64,000 nt of DNA from Emiliania huxleyi CCMP1516. Taxonomy: Eukaryota > Haptophyta > Isochrysidales > Noelaerhabdaceae. The notes under the pieces were generated by a model. It was not told the DNA's origin. It worked only from the letters and a program-made list of their open reading frames with translations, and did no database searches. The DNA lies in NCBI RefSeq assembly GCF_000372725.1, contig NW_005199516.1:12554-76553 (forward strand). The letters are read 5' to 3'. Position 1 is the stretch's first letter. Every line of letters begins with the position of its first letter. Below, piece by piece: positions 46,385-55,785 of this stretch. Both the position numbers and the translations under genes were made by a program.

Positions 46385-49300
46385 CTACTCATCCTTGGAC
46401 GCCAGGTCGGGATCGCTGACCTACGTGGTGGAGACACCAACTTCAGGGCGGGCGGGCGGTACCGTGCAGAGTCTTCAGAGCACCGCGTGAATACGGCGGA
46501 AGAGTGTGCGTGCAGTGGCATGCGGCCGAACACAGCGGAGTCCGTGTCCTCTCGAGCGCTCGTCGGAATGCAAGACCACGCCTTCCGCTTCTAGCCTCCG
46601 TGCTGCCAGAGACGGGGGGAGATATGGGGAGATATGGGGAGATCTTCCGCTTCTAGGCTCCGTGCTGCCAGATACGGGGAGATACGGGGGGAGATCTGGG
46701 GAGATCTTCCGCTTCTAGGCTCGCGTACGGTGCGCTCAAAGAGGTCCCGCGACGCTGCCGCCGCCTTCACCAGCACAGTGGGGAGAGAGGTGGCGGTGAG
46801 GGGCGGGCGTAGGGCGGCAGGCCGCGAGGGATCGAGGCGCGTGCCGCGGGCCGTGCGAGGGAGCAACTCGGAAGTGTCTCGGCAGTGTCTCGGCAGTGTC
46901 GCGGAAGTGTCTCGGCAGTGTCTCGGAAGTGTCTCGGCAGAGTCTTGGAAGTGTCGCGGCAGTGTCTCGGCAGTGTCTCGGAAGTGTCTCGGCAGAGTCT
47001 TGGAAGTGTCGCGGCAGTGTCGCGGCAGTGTCTCGGAAGTGTCTCGCCGCCTTCATCAGCTCCTCGGACGTCTTGATCTCCTTCTGGGGCAGTGGCGAGC
47101 CGTCCGACCTAGCGGCGGGGAGATATGGCGAGATATGGCGAGATATGGCGAGATATGGCGAGATATGGCGAGATATGGCGAGACACGGCGAGATATGGCG
47201 AGACACGGCGAGACACGGCGAGACACGGCGAGACACGGCGAGACACGGCGAGATATGGGGAGATATGGGGAGATATGGGGAGATATGGCGAGATATGGCG
47301 AGATATGGCGAGCCGTCCGACCTAGCGGCGGGGAGATATGGCGAGATATGGGGAGATATGGGGAGATATGGCGAGATATGGGGAGATATGGCGAGATATG
47401 GGGAGATATGGCGAGATATGGGGAGATATGGGGAGATATGGCGAGCCGTCCGACCTAGCGGCGGGGAGATATGGCGAGATATGGGGAGATATGGGGAGAT
47501 ATGGCGAGATATGGGGAGATATGGCGAGATATGGGGAGATATGGGGAGATATGGGGAGATATGGGGAGATATGGCGAGATATGGGGAGATATGGCGAGAT
47601 ATGGGGAGATATGGGGAGATATGGGGAGATATGGGGAGATATGGCGAGATATGGGGAGATATGGCGAGATATGGCGAGATATGGCGAGATATGGCGAGAT
47701 ATGCGAGATATGGCGACATATGGCGAGACACGGCGAGATATGGCGAGATATGGGGAGATATGGCGAGATATGGCGAGATATGCGAGACACGGCGAGACAC
47801 GGCGAGACACGGCGAGATATGGGGAGATATGGCGAGTATGGCGAGATATGGCGAGATATGGGGAGATATGGGGAGATATGGCGAGATATGGCGAGATGTG
47901 GGGAGATATGGCGAGATATGGCGAACCGTCCGACCTAGAGGCGGCGTGGGAGGGTCGGGCGTGGGTGGCAGTGCTGTCGATGGCGGGGGCGGCGGGGGCG
48001 GCGGCGGCGTGGGCAGCGGTGGCGATGGTGGCGGCGTGCGCGCGTGCGTGCGTGCGTGCGTGCGTGCGTGTGTGTGTGTGTGTGCGTGTGTGTGTGTGTG
48101 CGTGCGTGCGTGCGTGTGTGCGTGTGTGGGATCGTGCTGAGTGAGTGTGTGGGTGTGGGGGTGTGAGCTTGGCGTTGCCTGCCGGACTAGCCACCCGTCG
48201 GTCTCTGTCCGTCGATCTGTGTGTGTCCGTTCTTCGACTGCCCGTGCGTGCGGTCTGGGGCGTTGGGTTGTGTGGGTGTGTGAGCGCGCCCACCTGCGCA
48301 GCTGCTCGCCCCGCGGCCCGGACGAGTCTGAGACGGCGCTCGCCTACAGGAAGGTTCCAGGAACGGTCCAGGAAAGGTCTGGGAAAGGTCTGGGAAAGGT
48401 CTAGGAAGGGTCTGGGAAAGGTCTGGGAAGGGTCTGGGAAAGGTCTGGGAAAGGTCTGGGAAAGGTCTAGGAAGGGTCTGGGAAAGGTCTAGGAAGGGTC
48501 TGGGAAAGGTCTAGGAAGGGTCTGGGAAAGGTCTAGGAAGGGTCTGGGAAAGGTCTGGGAAGGGTCTGGGAAAGGTCTGGGAAGGGTCTGGGAAAGGTCT
48601 GGGAAGGGTCTGGGAAAGGTCTAGGAAGGGTCTGGGAAAGGTCTAGGAAGGGTCTGGGAAAGGTCTAGGAAGGGTCTGGGAAAGGTCTAGGAAGGGTCTG
48701 GGAAAGGTCTAGGAAGGGTCTGGGAAAGGTCTGGGAAGGGTCTGGGAAAGGTCTAGGAAGGGTCTGGGAAAGGTCTAGGAAGGGTCTGGGAAAGGTCTAG
48801 GAAGGGTCTGGGAAAGGTCTAGGAAGGGTCTAGGAAAGGTCTGGGAAGGGTCTGGGAAAGGTCTAGGAAAGGTCTAGGAAAGGTCTAGGAAAGGTCTGGG
48901 AAAGGAGGGTCTGGGAAAGGTCTAGGTGGGAAAGGTCTAGGAAAGGTCTAGGAAAGGTCTAGGAAAGGTCTAGGAAAGGTCTAGGAAGGGTCTAGGAAGG
49001 GTCTAGGAAAGGTCTAGGAAGGGTCTGGGAAAGGTCTAGGAAGGGTCTGGGTCTAGGAAGGGTCTGGGAAAGGTCTAGGAAGGGTCTGGGAAAGGTCTAG
49101 GAAGGGTCTGGGAAAGGTCTAGGAAGGGTCTGGGAAAGGTCTAGGAAGGGTCTGGGAAAGGTCTAGGAACGGTCTGGGAAGGGTCTGGGAAAGGTCTAGG
49201 AAAGGTCTGGGAAAGGTCTGGGAAGGGTCTGGGAAAGGTCTAGGAAGGGTCTGGGAAAGGTCTAGGAAAGGTCTGGGAAAGGTCTAGGAAGGGTCTGGGA

Positions 49301-50100
49301 AAGGTCTAGGAAGGGTCTGGACCGAGGTGCGCCGAGACGAGCTGTGATGAGCCGAGAGGAGAGGAGAAAGGAAGGGAGGTGAGAGATGCGTCGAGGTGAT
49401 TGGATGTGGTGGTGAGAGGTGGTGAGCTTGAGGTGAGGAGATTGGGCCAAGAGATTGGGCCAAGGTAGATGGTGTGGGCTGGGCAGAGAATGCCGCTCGC
49501 CTCGCCGCTGCCCGAGGCGGAGGCCTTGGCCTTCAGATCCGCCTTGTCGGGCGCCTTGTAGCCGGAGGCGAGCTGCAAGCGGAGCACAGGAGGAGTGGGC
49601 GCCGGTGTGTGTGTGCGGTGGTAGCGTGCGGTGGTAGCGGGAGGCGCGCGCTCGCCTTTGCTGATTCGCGAGTGAGTGTCGATCCGCCGCGGAGCTGCCG
49701 GTAGCGCGAGTACAGCAGCCACAGGACAAAGACCATCGCCGCCAGCGCCGCGATCTTCTGCGTGGTGTCCCTCCAGAACAGCTCCCACAGGTGTTCGCGC
49801 TCGAGCGTCTCCTGAGGACGCCGCAGCAGAGAGGCGGTCAGTCTCGGCAGCGACAGCAGGAAGGTAGCGCGGACGCGACCGCACCCACTCCGCTGCTCCA
49901 CTCTGGTGCGCGGCGAGCTCGGCCTCGTACGCTCGCGCCTCTCTCTCCGCAGCTGCGGCATCACCGTCAGCGACGCGTTCAGGTGTCGGCGGCACAGGGT
50001 CATCGATCGGTGGTGCACCACACCCTCCAGGGGGCTCCTCATACTGGGCGAAGGCCTTGAATGCCAGGCCTAGGTGGCGTGCAGCCGCCTTCCAGCCCAT
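46385..50100 (-). CDS. Single-span membrane protein (about 205 residues) split by minisatellite introns
   Basis: Exons, from ATG 50100: 49885-50100, 49662-49811, 49501-49572, 48294-48343, 47051-47108, 46729-46764, 46385-46420 (stop TAG). All joins keep frame. The protein begins MGWKAAARHLGLAFKAFAQY, has an acidic helix, then WELFWRDTTQKI and a span AALAAMVFVLWLLYSRY (about residues 92-109), then a Lys-rich tail through SSGPRGEQLRRSDGSPLPQK, KTSEELMKAAAASRD and LFERTVSDPDLASKDE. The family is unknown to me. The remarkable part is the introns: 48344-49500 and 47109-48293 are each over 1.1 kb and nearly all repeat, while the exons are 36-216 bases. At most junctions the intron's first bases reappear as the first bases of the next exon (GCGAGCG, GTSGGMCG, GCGGCG, GTNNGCGA). 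The join 49573-49661 is the least certain. Confidence 0.68.
46863..47043. repeat. 11 bp minisatellite (GTGTCTCGGCA / GTGTCTCGGAA), intronic
   Basis: About 16 units of 11 bp (GTGTCTCGGCA, with GTGTCGCGGCA and GTCTTGGAA variants). It fills the intron 46765-47050 of the minus-strand membrane-protein gene. Confidence 0.9.
47113..47935. repeat. 10 bp minisatellite (GGCGAGATAT / GGGGAGATAT), intronic, with four exon-edge copies
   Basis: About 80 units of GAGATATGGC / GAGATATGGG / GAGACACGGC. Embedded at about 47098-47113, 47311-47330, 47443-47462 and 47925-47940 are copies of GCCGTCCGACCTAG, which on the minus strand read CTAG|GTCGGACGGC, the acceptor and exon start of the 47.1 kb exon. Blocks of minisatellite plus exon edge were thus duplicated together. 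Long ORFs crossing it on both strands are products of the repeat. Confidence 0.9.
48040..48130 (+). repeat. (TG)n/(TGCG)n microsatellite
   Basis: GTGCGTGCGTGCGTGTGTGTG-type run inside the same intron. On the minus strand it gives a CA-rich tract upstream of the minisatellite. Confidence 0.85.
48350..49325. repeat. About 970 bp of 10 bp minisatellite (GGAAAGGTCT / GGAAGGGTCT), intronic
   Basis: About 95 units alternating GGGAAAGGTCTA and GGAAGGGTCTG. It fills almost all of the 1157 bp intron 48344-49500. On the minus strand the units read CCTAGACCTTTCC, rich in CTAG and pyrimidines, resembling repeated acceptor sites. The same words occur at 54.92-54.96 and 54.48-54.50 kb and, in related form (CCTTCCTGGAA, GGAACCTTCTA), in the PILS and RAE1 introns. 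Confidence 0.92.
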
Positions 50101-50812
50101 CGGCGTTGGTCCGGGTCGCGCGCTCCGAGGATATCCAGGGTGCACCTTCGACCTTGGGGATCGCAAATGTTTTTCTTCCTTTCGAGATTCTTTTCTTCTT
50201 TTTAGTCTTCTTTTTAGTCCTAAAAATGGAGCTCGGCTAGGGTTGCGCAGCGACAGGAGCGAGTTCGCGCTGCGCTAGGCTCAGACGGCCAGTTCGCGCT
50301 GCGCTAGGCTCAGTACGGCGAGTTCGCGCTGTGCGGCCTGGCTGCACCGCTCTAGCAAGAGACTCTGGGCTCTCCTCTTGCGAAGATTTTATCTCTCGGC
50401 TGCGTTGGCTCGCCAAAAGTCTTGTTGTTCTCGATGGCTGCTCGATCGTCCGCATGTGTCGTGGCGTCGAGCCGGCAGTAGCCGTGACATGTGGTTCCAC
50501 CACCCCTCTTAGGCTTTGCCTCTGACCGCCACCGTTCCCAGGCTGCCTAATGGGATGGAAAGGAAGGCTCGGCGAGCGTATAGAAGCGTGCTCGACCTCG
50601 TCGTGGCAACCTGTATGGCAGCGCTGGTAGGCGCGATGAGCGTCGTGCCACCTGACCCGAGACGGGTCGCAGGCGTCGTACCGAGCGCGTCGAGACCGTG
50701 TCCTGATGTGGTCTGCACGGGTGAATCACGTCGGCGTCAAAGGAGCGACGTGCGACTTGTCAGAGCTTGATATCCGATCTCAGCGGCGTCGAGTCTCGTC
50801 TCCGGCGCGCAA

Positions 50813-50951
50813 CAAATGTACCTCCCCAGGACGCGCAGAGGCAGCTGCGACCCCGCCGAGTAGACGGCGGCACGCCGCGCCCCCTGCTGTGTGCCGCCGT
50901 CTACTCGGCGGGGTCGCAGCTGCGTCTGGAAGGCACCGAGAGGTACATTTT
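50813..50951. repeat. Perfect 33 bp inverted repeat within a longer imperfect hairpin
   Basis: 50841-50873 and 50890-50922 are perfect reverse complements with a 16-base loop. The central word is CCCCGCCGAGTAGACGGC. Outside this, AAATGTACCTC and GAGGTACATTT also pair, with mismatched bases between, giving a hairpin of about 137 bases. It could be a MITE or a small-RNA precursor. Confidence 0.85.
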
Positions 50952-51027
50952 TCGCGCAATGGTCAAATCAAGGTTTTGTAACGCGAGCTGTGCCACAGTG
51001 AAATGGCACTAGCCACTGCATCCTGCC

Positions 51028-51310
51028 ACCTTGGACACCTCGACACCTTAGACGCAAAACCCCTTGACAACACTCGACACCTGCTCGACACCCTCGACAC
51101 CCTCGACACCCTCGACACCCTCGACACCCCTCGACACCCCTCGACACGGTCAAGCATGGTTCCAGCCTCGACAGGCCTCAACAGGCCTCGACAGGCCTCG
51201 ACAGGCCTCGACAGGCCTCGACAGGCCTCGACACCTCTATCCCTCGACAGCAGCTCGACAGCAGCTCGACACCCTCGACACCGGGCCTCGACACCTCGAC
51301 ACCAGGGCTC
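51028..51310 (+). repeat. CTCGACACC minisatellite array, copy 1 of a duplicated segment
   Basis: Starts CCACCTTGGACACCTCGAC, then 9-11 bp CTCGACACC and CCTCGACAGG units, and ends CTCGACACCAGGGCTCAGG. The same segment, with the same flanking words, is at 57049-57310; a third related array is at 56100-56320. Confidence 0.85.
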
Positions 51311-51454
51311 AGGCGAGCCCCACCAGCTAAAACGTCTGCCGAAGAGAAGTAGACCCACAAAACCGCACGACGGGCGGCGGTGACACGGGTGACTAACTAG
51401 ACCAGGACTGGGAGAGTGTGTGAAAAGGACGACGGACACGCTGTGGTTCGGACG

Positions 51455-54400
51455 TTACCCACGCACGAAGACGGTCGCGCAGGTGGAGTTGCCCCGCGGC
51501 GCGTCCTCGTCGCCCTGCCCAACCATCCATCGCGTCACCGCCGCGACGGCGGGCTCCGTCGCACCGAGACGCGCCCAGCCGTCCGCCTGGAAGGGCGGCA
51601 CGGCGTCGGCGGCGGGCTCGGGGCCCACCAGCCACGGCGGCGGCGGCAAATCGGCGTCGGCGGCGCCAAAGCACTCTGACGGCCGAACACCCCACGTCTC
51701 CCACGGCAGCCCGGACTGTCCGCCGTCGCACTCGCCCAGCACCACGTAGGCGCGAACGCTCGGCTGCGCGCGCCACACCGCCGTCCAGTCCTCCTCGGGC
51801 ATCCACGAGGAGACTACCACCTGGGGAGGGTGGGTTCGGGTACCATGGGGTAGGGGAGGGTGGGTTCGGGTACCGTGGGGTAGGGGAGACGACCACCTGG
51901 GAACAGAGATCTCTCTCCGGCTGCGCGCCTGGCCGGTGCGGCCTCCGAGTCGGCGACTAGCGCGCGCGATACGGGTTTTGCTCGCCTTCCCTGGGGCCCC
52001 GTGTCGCGTGTCTGACTGCCACTGTGCGCGAGGGTCGGTCGACTCCTAACTAACGAACTAGCTATAGTCGCGATTTGCCCGCGTGCGTACGAGCTCACTA
52101 GCTAGAGCTCGCACTAGAGGCCGTCCTCGCATTCGCCTTCCTGGGACCCGGTGCTCTGACTGTCGCTGCTGTCTCTCCCTTCCCTCGACTGCCTGTGCGT
52201 GTGCGTCTTGGGCCCAGGGTCGTGTGTTTGCGTGAACAGAGGCGGGTGTCGCGCTAGCCTTCCGTTGGGGCTCGGCGTCGCCCTGTTGTCTGACTGGTCG
52301 AGATCTGCCTGTCTGCCCGTCCTGTCCTCTCCTGTCCCGTCCTGTCCTGACTGCCTGTCTGCCTGTCCTGTCCTCTCGTACACATATGTCCTGCGTGCGA
52401 TCTGGGGCCGGGCTGTGCCTTTGCGTGAACAGGCGCTCTGCCTGCACCCGCCCCAAGCCAGAACGCCTCCGCCGCTTGCGATGCCAGGCTGGAGCCCTCC
52501 CTCCGCCTCTGGCTCCGCGCAACGGCTCAAGGGGGGTGGGTGGGGGTGGGGGCGGGGGGGGGGGGGGGAAGGCCGCCAGGGAATACGGCAAGGAGGGCGG
52601 CCAGGGAGGGCGGCGAGGAGGGCGGCGGTGAGGTGGTGATGAGCTCCATCGCGTTCTACCACACCGCCCACGGACACTGAACCCACACTGGATTCGATCC
52701 TCTGGAGGTATGGGACTAGCGCACGCACCGTTGGCGCGTGTGTCGCTACAGCCTCGTCGTGCGACAGCTGTTCACGGCACGAGGTGTGAAGAGACACTGT
52801 TCGCAGCAGCAGTGACGCGCCGAGGAGGCGGAGGGGGCTTGCCTGCTGCGGCTGGGCGATGACCGACGCATCGCCGAACGAGCCGATAAAGCCGCGGCCG
52901 GCGAGAGCGTCCGTCGCGATGACCCTCCCTGTAGGGGAGGGTGGGTTCGGGTACCGTGGGGTAGGGGAGGGTGGGTTCGGGTACCGTGGGGTAGGGGAGG
53001 GTGGGTTCGGGAACCGTGGGGTGGGTTCGGGTACCGTGGGGTAGGGGAGGGTGGGTTCGGGTACCGTGGGGTAGGGGAGGGTGGGTTCGGGAACCGTGGG
53101 GTAGGGGAGGGTGGGTTCGGGTACCGTGGGGTGGGTTCGGGTACCGTGGGGTAGGGGAGGGTGGGTTCGGGTACCGTGGGGTAGGGGAGGGTGGGTTCGG
53201 GTACCGTGGGGTAGGGGAGGGTGGGTTCGGGAACCGTGGGGTAGGGGAGGGTGGGTTCGGGAACCGTGGGGTAGGGGAGGGTGGGTTCGGGTACCGTGGG
53301 GTGGGTTCGGGTACCGTGGGGTAGGGGAGGGTGGGTTCGGGTACCGTGGGGTAGGGGAGGGTGGGTTCGCCGTCGCGACGACCCTCCCTGCAGCCTCGGG
53401 ACAATCTCGCTCACTCTCTCGCTCTCTCGTTGGACCTCTGGCCGGGCGTGGCCAGCGGTGGGCGAGCGGTGCATGCGCGGACATGCATGCACAGACACAC
53501 AGCCCCTTCCCCTTCCAGACCTCAAAGGACGCGCGCGTGTGTGTGTGGGCATCAGAGGCGAGCCGTGCCGCAACCGTGTGACACCCGCAGTGTCACTGTC
53601 TGTGACGGCGGCATTTGCCTGCAACCGGCCCGCCGTCGCGGTTGAGGAAGTGCGCGAGCCGGCCTACGGGTACCGCACCTCCAGAGTCTCGAATCCAGTG
53701 CGGGTTCAGTCCCGTGGGTGGTGCGGTAGCTCCGCCTACGTACACAGAAGACGCATACCGCAAGCCGGGGGCACGGGACTGTGCAGCGTGCTCCGAGCAC
53801 CGCGTGAGCACGGGCGACAACGGCAGTGAATGCGGCGGGAGTGCGGCTGAATGCGGCTGACTGCGTGTCCTCTCGAGCGCTGCTTGGGAGAGAGGAATTC
53901 GTGACGTATTCTGCTTCTAAGCCAGCCGGCCGTTGCCGGCGCCAACCTCAAGGACCGACCCGCCGGGGCCGGCGAGCTGGTGGAGCAGCGAACCTACTCC
54001 CGAGATTGCCCGAGATTGCCCGAGATTGCCCGAGATTGCCCGAGAGGGCGGCGAGCTGGCGGAGGAGCGAGCCCAGAGAAGCAACCATCTCGCGGTTGAG
54101 GAGCTGGCAGAAGCCGTGGCTCTCCGCGAACCTACCGCACCACCCACGGGACTGAACCCACACTGGATTCGACCACTCTGGAGGTATGGTACCGAGGCTC
54201 TCGAACCTAGATGGCAGCACCTCTCCCCATCTCTTCCCACCTCTCCACATCTGTCCCCGCCTCTCCCCATCTCTCCCCATCTCTCTCACATCTCTCCCCA
54301 TCTCTTCCCACCTCTCCACATCTGTCCCCGCCTCTCCCCACCTCTCCCCATCTCTCTCCCCGCCTCTCCCCACCTCCCCCAATCCCTCCCCAGATCTCCG

Positions 54401-55449
54401 CGAACCAGTGCAGCAGCGCAAACGTCTTGTGCCCGAGAGGGTCGAGCCGCCCAAACGCGTCTTCCGCCTACAGAAAGGCGTCCAGGAAAGGTCTAGGAAA
54501 GGTCGTGTGCCCGTCGCGCCGCCCAAACGCGTCTGCCGGGCCGGGCGCAGCGAGGGCCGAGGCGACGTCGCCGCCCGCCGCGAAGTGCTCGCGCCACAGC
54601 CTCGCGCGGCGCGCGGTCCGGCGACGCGGCGGTGGCGGCCCCTCCCACCCTCCGACGCCTCCGTGCCTACGTGACGAAGACGCCACCGACCTCGCGGCGG
54701 GGGAGAGAGGGCTTGTGCAGAGCGTTCCACAGGCGCATTTGTGCTCGAGCCCTTCCGCTGTGCTTCCAGGGGTGCGGAAGGGACTAAAGAGTCTTCCCAG
54801 GGCCTCGCGTGAATGCGGGCGACACAGGCACAGTGAGTACAGCGGAAGGCGTGCCCTCTCGAGGGGTGGCTGGAGCACAAGACTGCGGCTTTCGCTTCTA
54901 GCCCTCCGTGCGAGTCTGCGGCCTTTCCTAGACCTTTCCTGGACCTTTCCTAGACCTTTCCGCTTCTAGGCCTCCGTGCGAGTCTGCGGCGTGGCGTATG
55001 CCGAGCCGCTCCACGAGCTCGGCGTGGGCGGGCAGGCGGGTGTGGTCGTCGAGGCCGCCGCGCAGGGCGCCCTCGTGCGCGCCGCTGCCGGCCCACCGAC
55101 GGCCCATCAGCGCCATGTAGAGCGCGTGCGAGCCTCGGCGGTACTCGTCGGACCAGACGCCGTTGGTCGCCGCGAGGACGCCCAAGATTGCGCAGACCAG
55201 GCCCTCGGCCTCGTCGGCCGGCATCGAGGCGGTTCCGGCCGCAAAAGCATGCGCCACCTCCGCCTGACCCTCGCGCCGGCTCGCACCCGCGCCCGACTGA
55301 GACATCATCGCGCCCACGAGGCCCTCCGCACTCGCGAGCGTGGCCGGCTTCAGCCCCGAGATGGCGGCGGCGCAGAGCGCGGCGGCGTCGGCAGCGGGGT
55401 GCAGGCAGCGGCCACGCGCGGGGAAGCGAAGGAAGGGGGAGAGGAGCAT
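51455..55449 (-). CDS. SAM-dependent methyltransferase with at least eight exons and duplicated intron edges
   Basis: ATG 55449. Exons placed: 54980-55449, 54537-54666, 54406-54467, 54073-54131, 53931-53993, 53619-53663, from 52928 downward, and the last exon 51455-51820 (stop TAA). The N-terminal part is helical (LVERLGIRHAADSHG, RLWREHFAAGG, GHKTFALLHWFAE, SHGFCQLLNREMVASLGSLL). Exon five encodes SVLEVGAGNGRLA, the glycine-rich SAM-binding motif I, and the next two give HFLNRDGGP and RVIATDALAGRGF, a strand-two acidic residue. The last exon has VVSSWMPEEDWTAVWR and AYVVLGECDGG, as in a class of algal methyltransferase-like proteins. Five of the six introns between the first seven exons use GC donors, and in five of the six the intron's first bases are repeated at the next exon. 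The part between about 52860 and 51821 is not resolved. Substrate unknown. Confidence 0.7.
51830..51890. repeat. Two copies of a 30 bp minisatellite with duplicated exon edge
   Basis: GGGTTCGGGTACC(A/G)TGGGGTAGGGGA units. On the minus strand CCCAG|GTGGTCGTCTCC precedes them and CCCAG|GTGGTAGTCTCC follows as the true exon start. It is the same 30 bp family as 52931-53370. Confidence 0.85.
52657..52713 (-). repeat. Intron-end repeat IE-2, copy 1
   Basis: CTACCACACCGCCCACGG..ACTGAACCCACACTGGATTC..CTCTGGAGGTATGG on the plus strand. On the minus strand the element ends in GGTGTGGTAG, a splice acceptor. Matching copies are at 54132-54188 (same orientation) and 53671-53729 (opposite). Confidence 0.75.
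52931..53370. repeat. 30 bp minisatellite inside a methyltransferase intron
   Basis: About 15 units of GGGGAGGGTGGGTTCGGGTA CCGTGGGGTA, some shortened. On both sides, CGTCGCGATGACCCTCCCTG (52908-52930) and CGTCGCGACGACCCTCCCTG (53367-53389) are the same exon start in two versions, so the repeat sits between duplicated exon edges. Confidence 0.92.
53671..53729 (+). repeat. Intron-end repeat IE-2, copy 2 (inverted)
   Basis: ACCGCACCTCCAGAG..CGAATCCAGTGCGGGTTCAG..GTGGGTGGTGCGGTAG. It lies in the intron 53664-53930, next to an IE-1 copy. Confidence 0.7.
53766..53921 (-). repeat. Intron repeat family IE-1 (copy in methyltransferase intron)
   Basis: On the minus strand: TTAGAAGCAGAATACGT, TCTCTCCCAAG, GCGCTCGAGAGG, GCATTCAGCCGC, CGCGGTGCTCGGAG. 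Homologous sequence fills PILS intron 1 (42047-42290, +), the intron 46421-46728 and part of the intron 54667-54979. The order of words is the same in all, right after the donor-side duplication. Confidence 0.75.
53998..54042. repeat. 10 bp minisatellite (CGAGATTGCC x4) between duplicated exon edges
   Basis: Four to five perfect units inside the 79 bp intron 53994-54072. The intron begins GCTCGCTCCTCCGCCAGCTC and the next exon begins GTTCGCTGCTCCACCAGCTC. Confidence 0.9.
54132..54188 (-). repeat. Intron-end repeat IE-2, copy 3
   Basis: Same words as 52657-52713. On the minus strand it ends GGTGCGGTAG directly before the exon GTTCGCGGAGAG. Confidence 0.75.
54210..54400. repeat. 10-11 bp pyrimidine minisatellite (CTCTCCCCAT / CTCTCCCCGC)
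   Basis: About 18 units; it forms most of the intron 54132-54405 of the methyltransferase gene. ORFs crossing it translate as repeats and are not genes. Confidence 0.88.
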
Positions 55450-55629
55450 ATGTCTGCGCGAAGAAGGGGAGGGCTCCCTGGTCTTGGAGGTCTTTTTAGT
55501 TGCAACCCATACTGTCCCGTTTTGCTGTTCACAGCTAGGGACGGCCTCTGCGGCAAAGTCAAACCACCCCACCTACCGCCGTCCCCGACAGCGCCGCGCT
55601 GCTCGAGGCCGAAGACGTCCGCGCTCGTG

Positions 55630-55785
55630 CCGAGAGCAGCGTGTCCGGGTGCGCCGCCTGCTGCTGCAGCAGAGACCAGTGGTAGCCAATCGACCAGAGG
55701 AAGGGGCCTAGCGGGTCGCCCTGCGCGCAGCCCTCCTCCGAGTAGTAGACCTTGCCGTCGGCGTCGGTGGCGAGCGCGTGCCGCC
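55630..55785 (-). mobile_element. Fragment resembling a non-LTR (LINE) reverse transcriptase
   Basis: The minus-strand frame reads DADGKVYYSEEGCAQGDPLG and then PFLWSIGYHWSLLQQQAAHP. The G-x-x-Q-G-D-P-L-G-P-x-L/M segment is the conserved turn before the catalytic box in LINE-type reverse transcriptases. The catalytic YADD-type box is not found downstream, and the frame closes within 160 bases on the high side. A Cys-rich stretch (CACCPASAD..CGLCHDDG) lies nearby at 55980-56040. Probably an old LINE remnant next to the methyltransferase gene start. Confidence 0.45.

Larger units (their letters stand above)
50101..51454. other. Intergenic, repeats only
   Basis: Contains three copies of a GCGAGTTCGCGCTGCGCTAG GCTCAG unit (about 50250-50335), a long hairpin (50813-50951) and a CTCGACACC minisatellite (51028-51310). 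No protein-like ORF. It separates the single-span protein gene from the methyltransferase gene, both on the minus strand. Confidence 0.5.

Noticed and set aside
46736-48293. Several ORFs of 250-414 codons on both strands with MARYGEIWGD or HISPYLPISR repeats
   Set aside because: They are translations of a 10 bp minisatellite, whose units stay open in several frames; they are intronic to a minus-strand gene.
48350-49325. Possible CRISPR-like array of regular short repeats
   Set aside because: Units are 10-11 bp, contiguous and without unique spacers; the DNA is eukaryotic.
52114-53484. Long minus ORF with PTVPEPTLPY repeats
   Set aside because: Produced by the 30 bp minisatellite in a methyltransferase intron, not a collagen-like or Pro-rich protein.
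54923-54990. An 11-base micro-exon at 54912-54922 in the methyltransferase gene
   Set aside because: It is a tandem copy of the exon edge; a single larger intron 54667-54979 gives the same protein with fewer assumptions.
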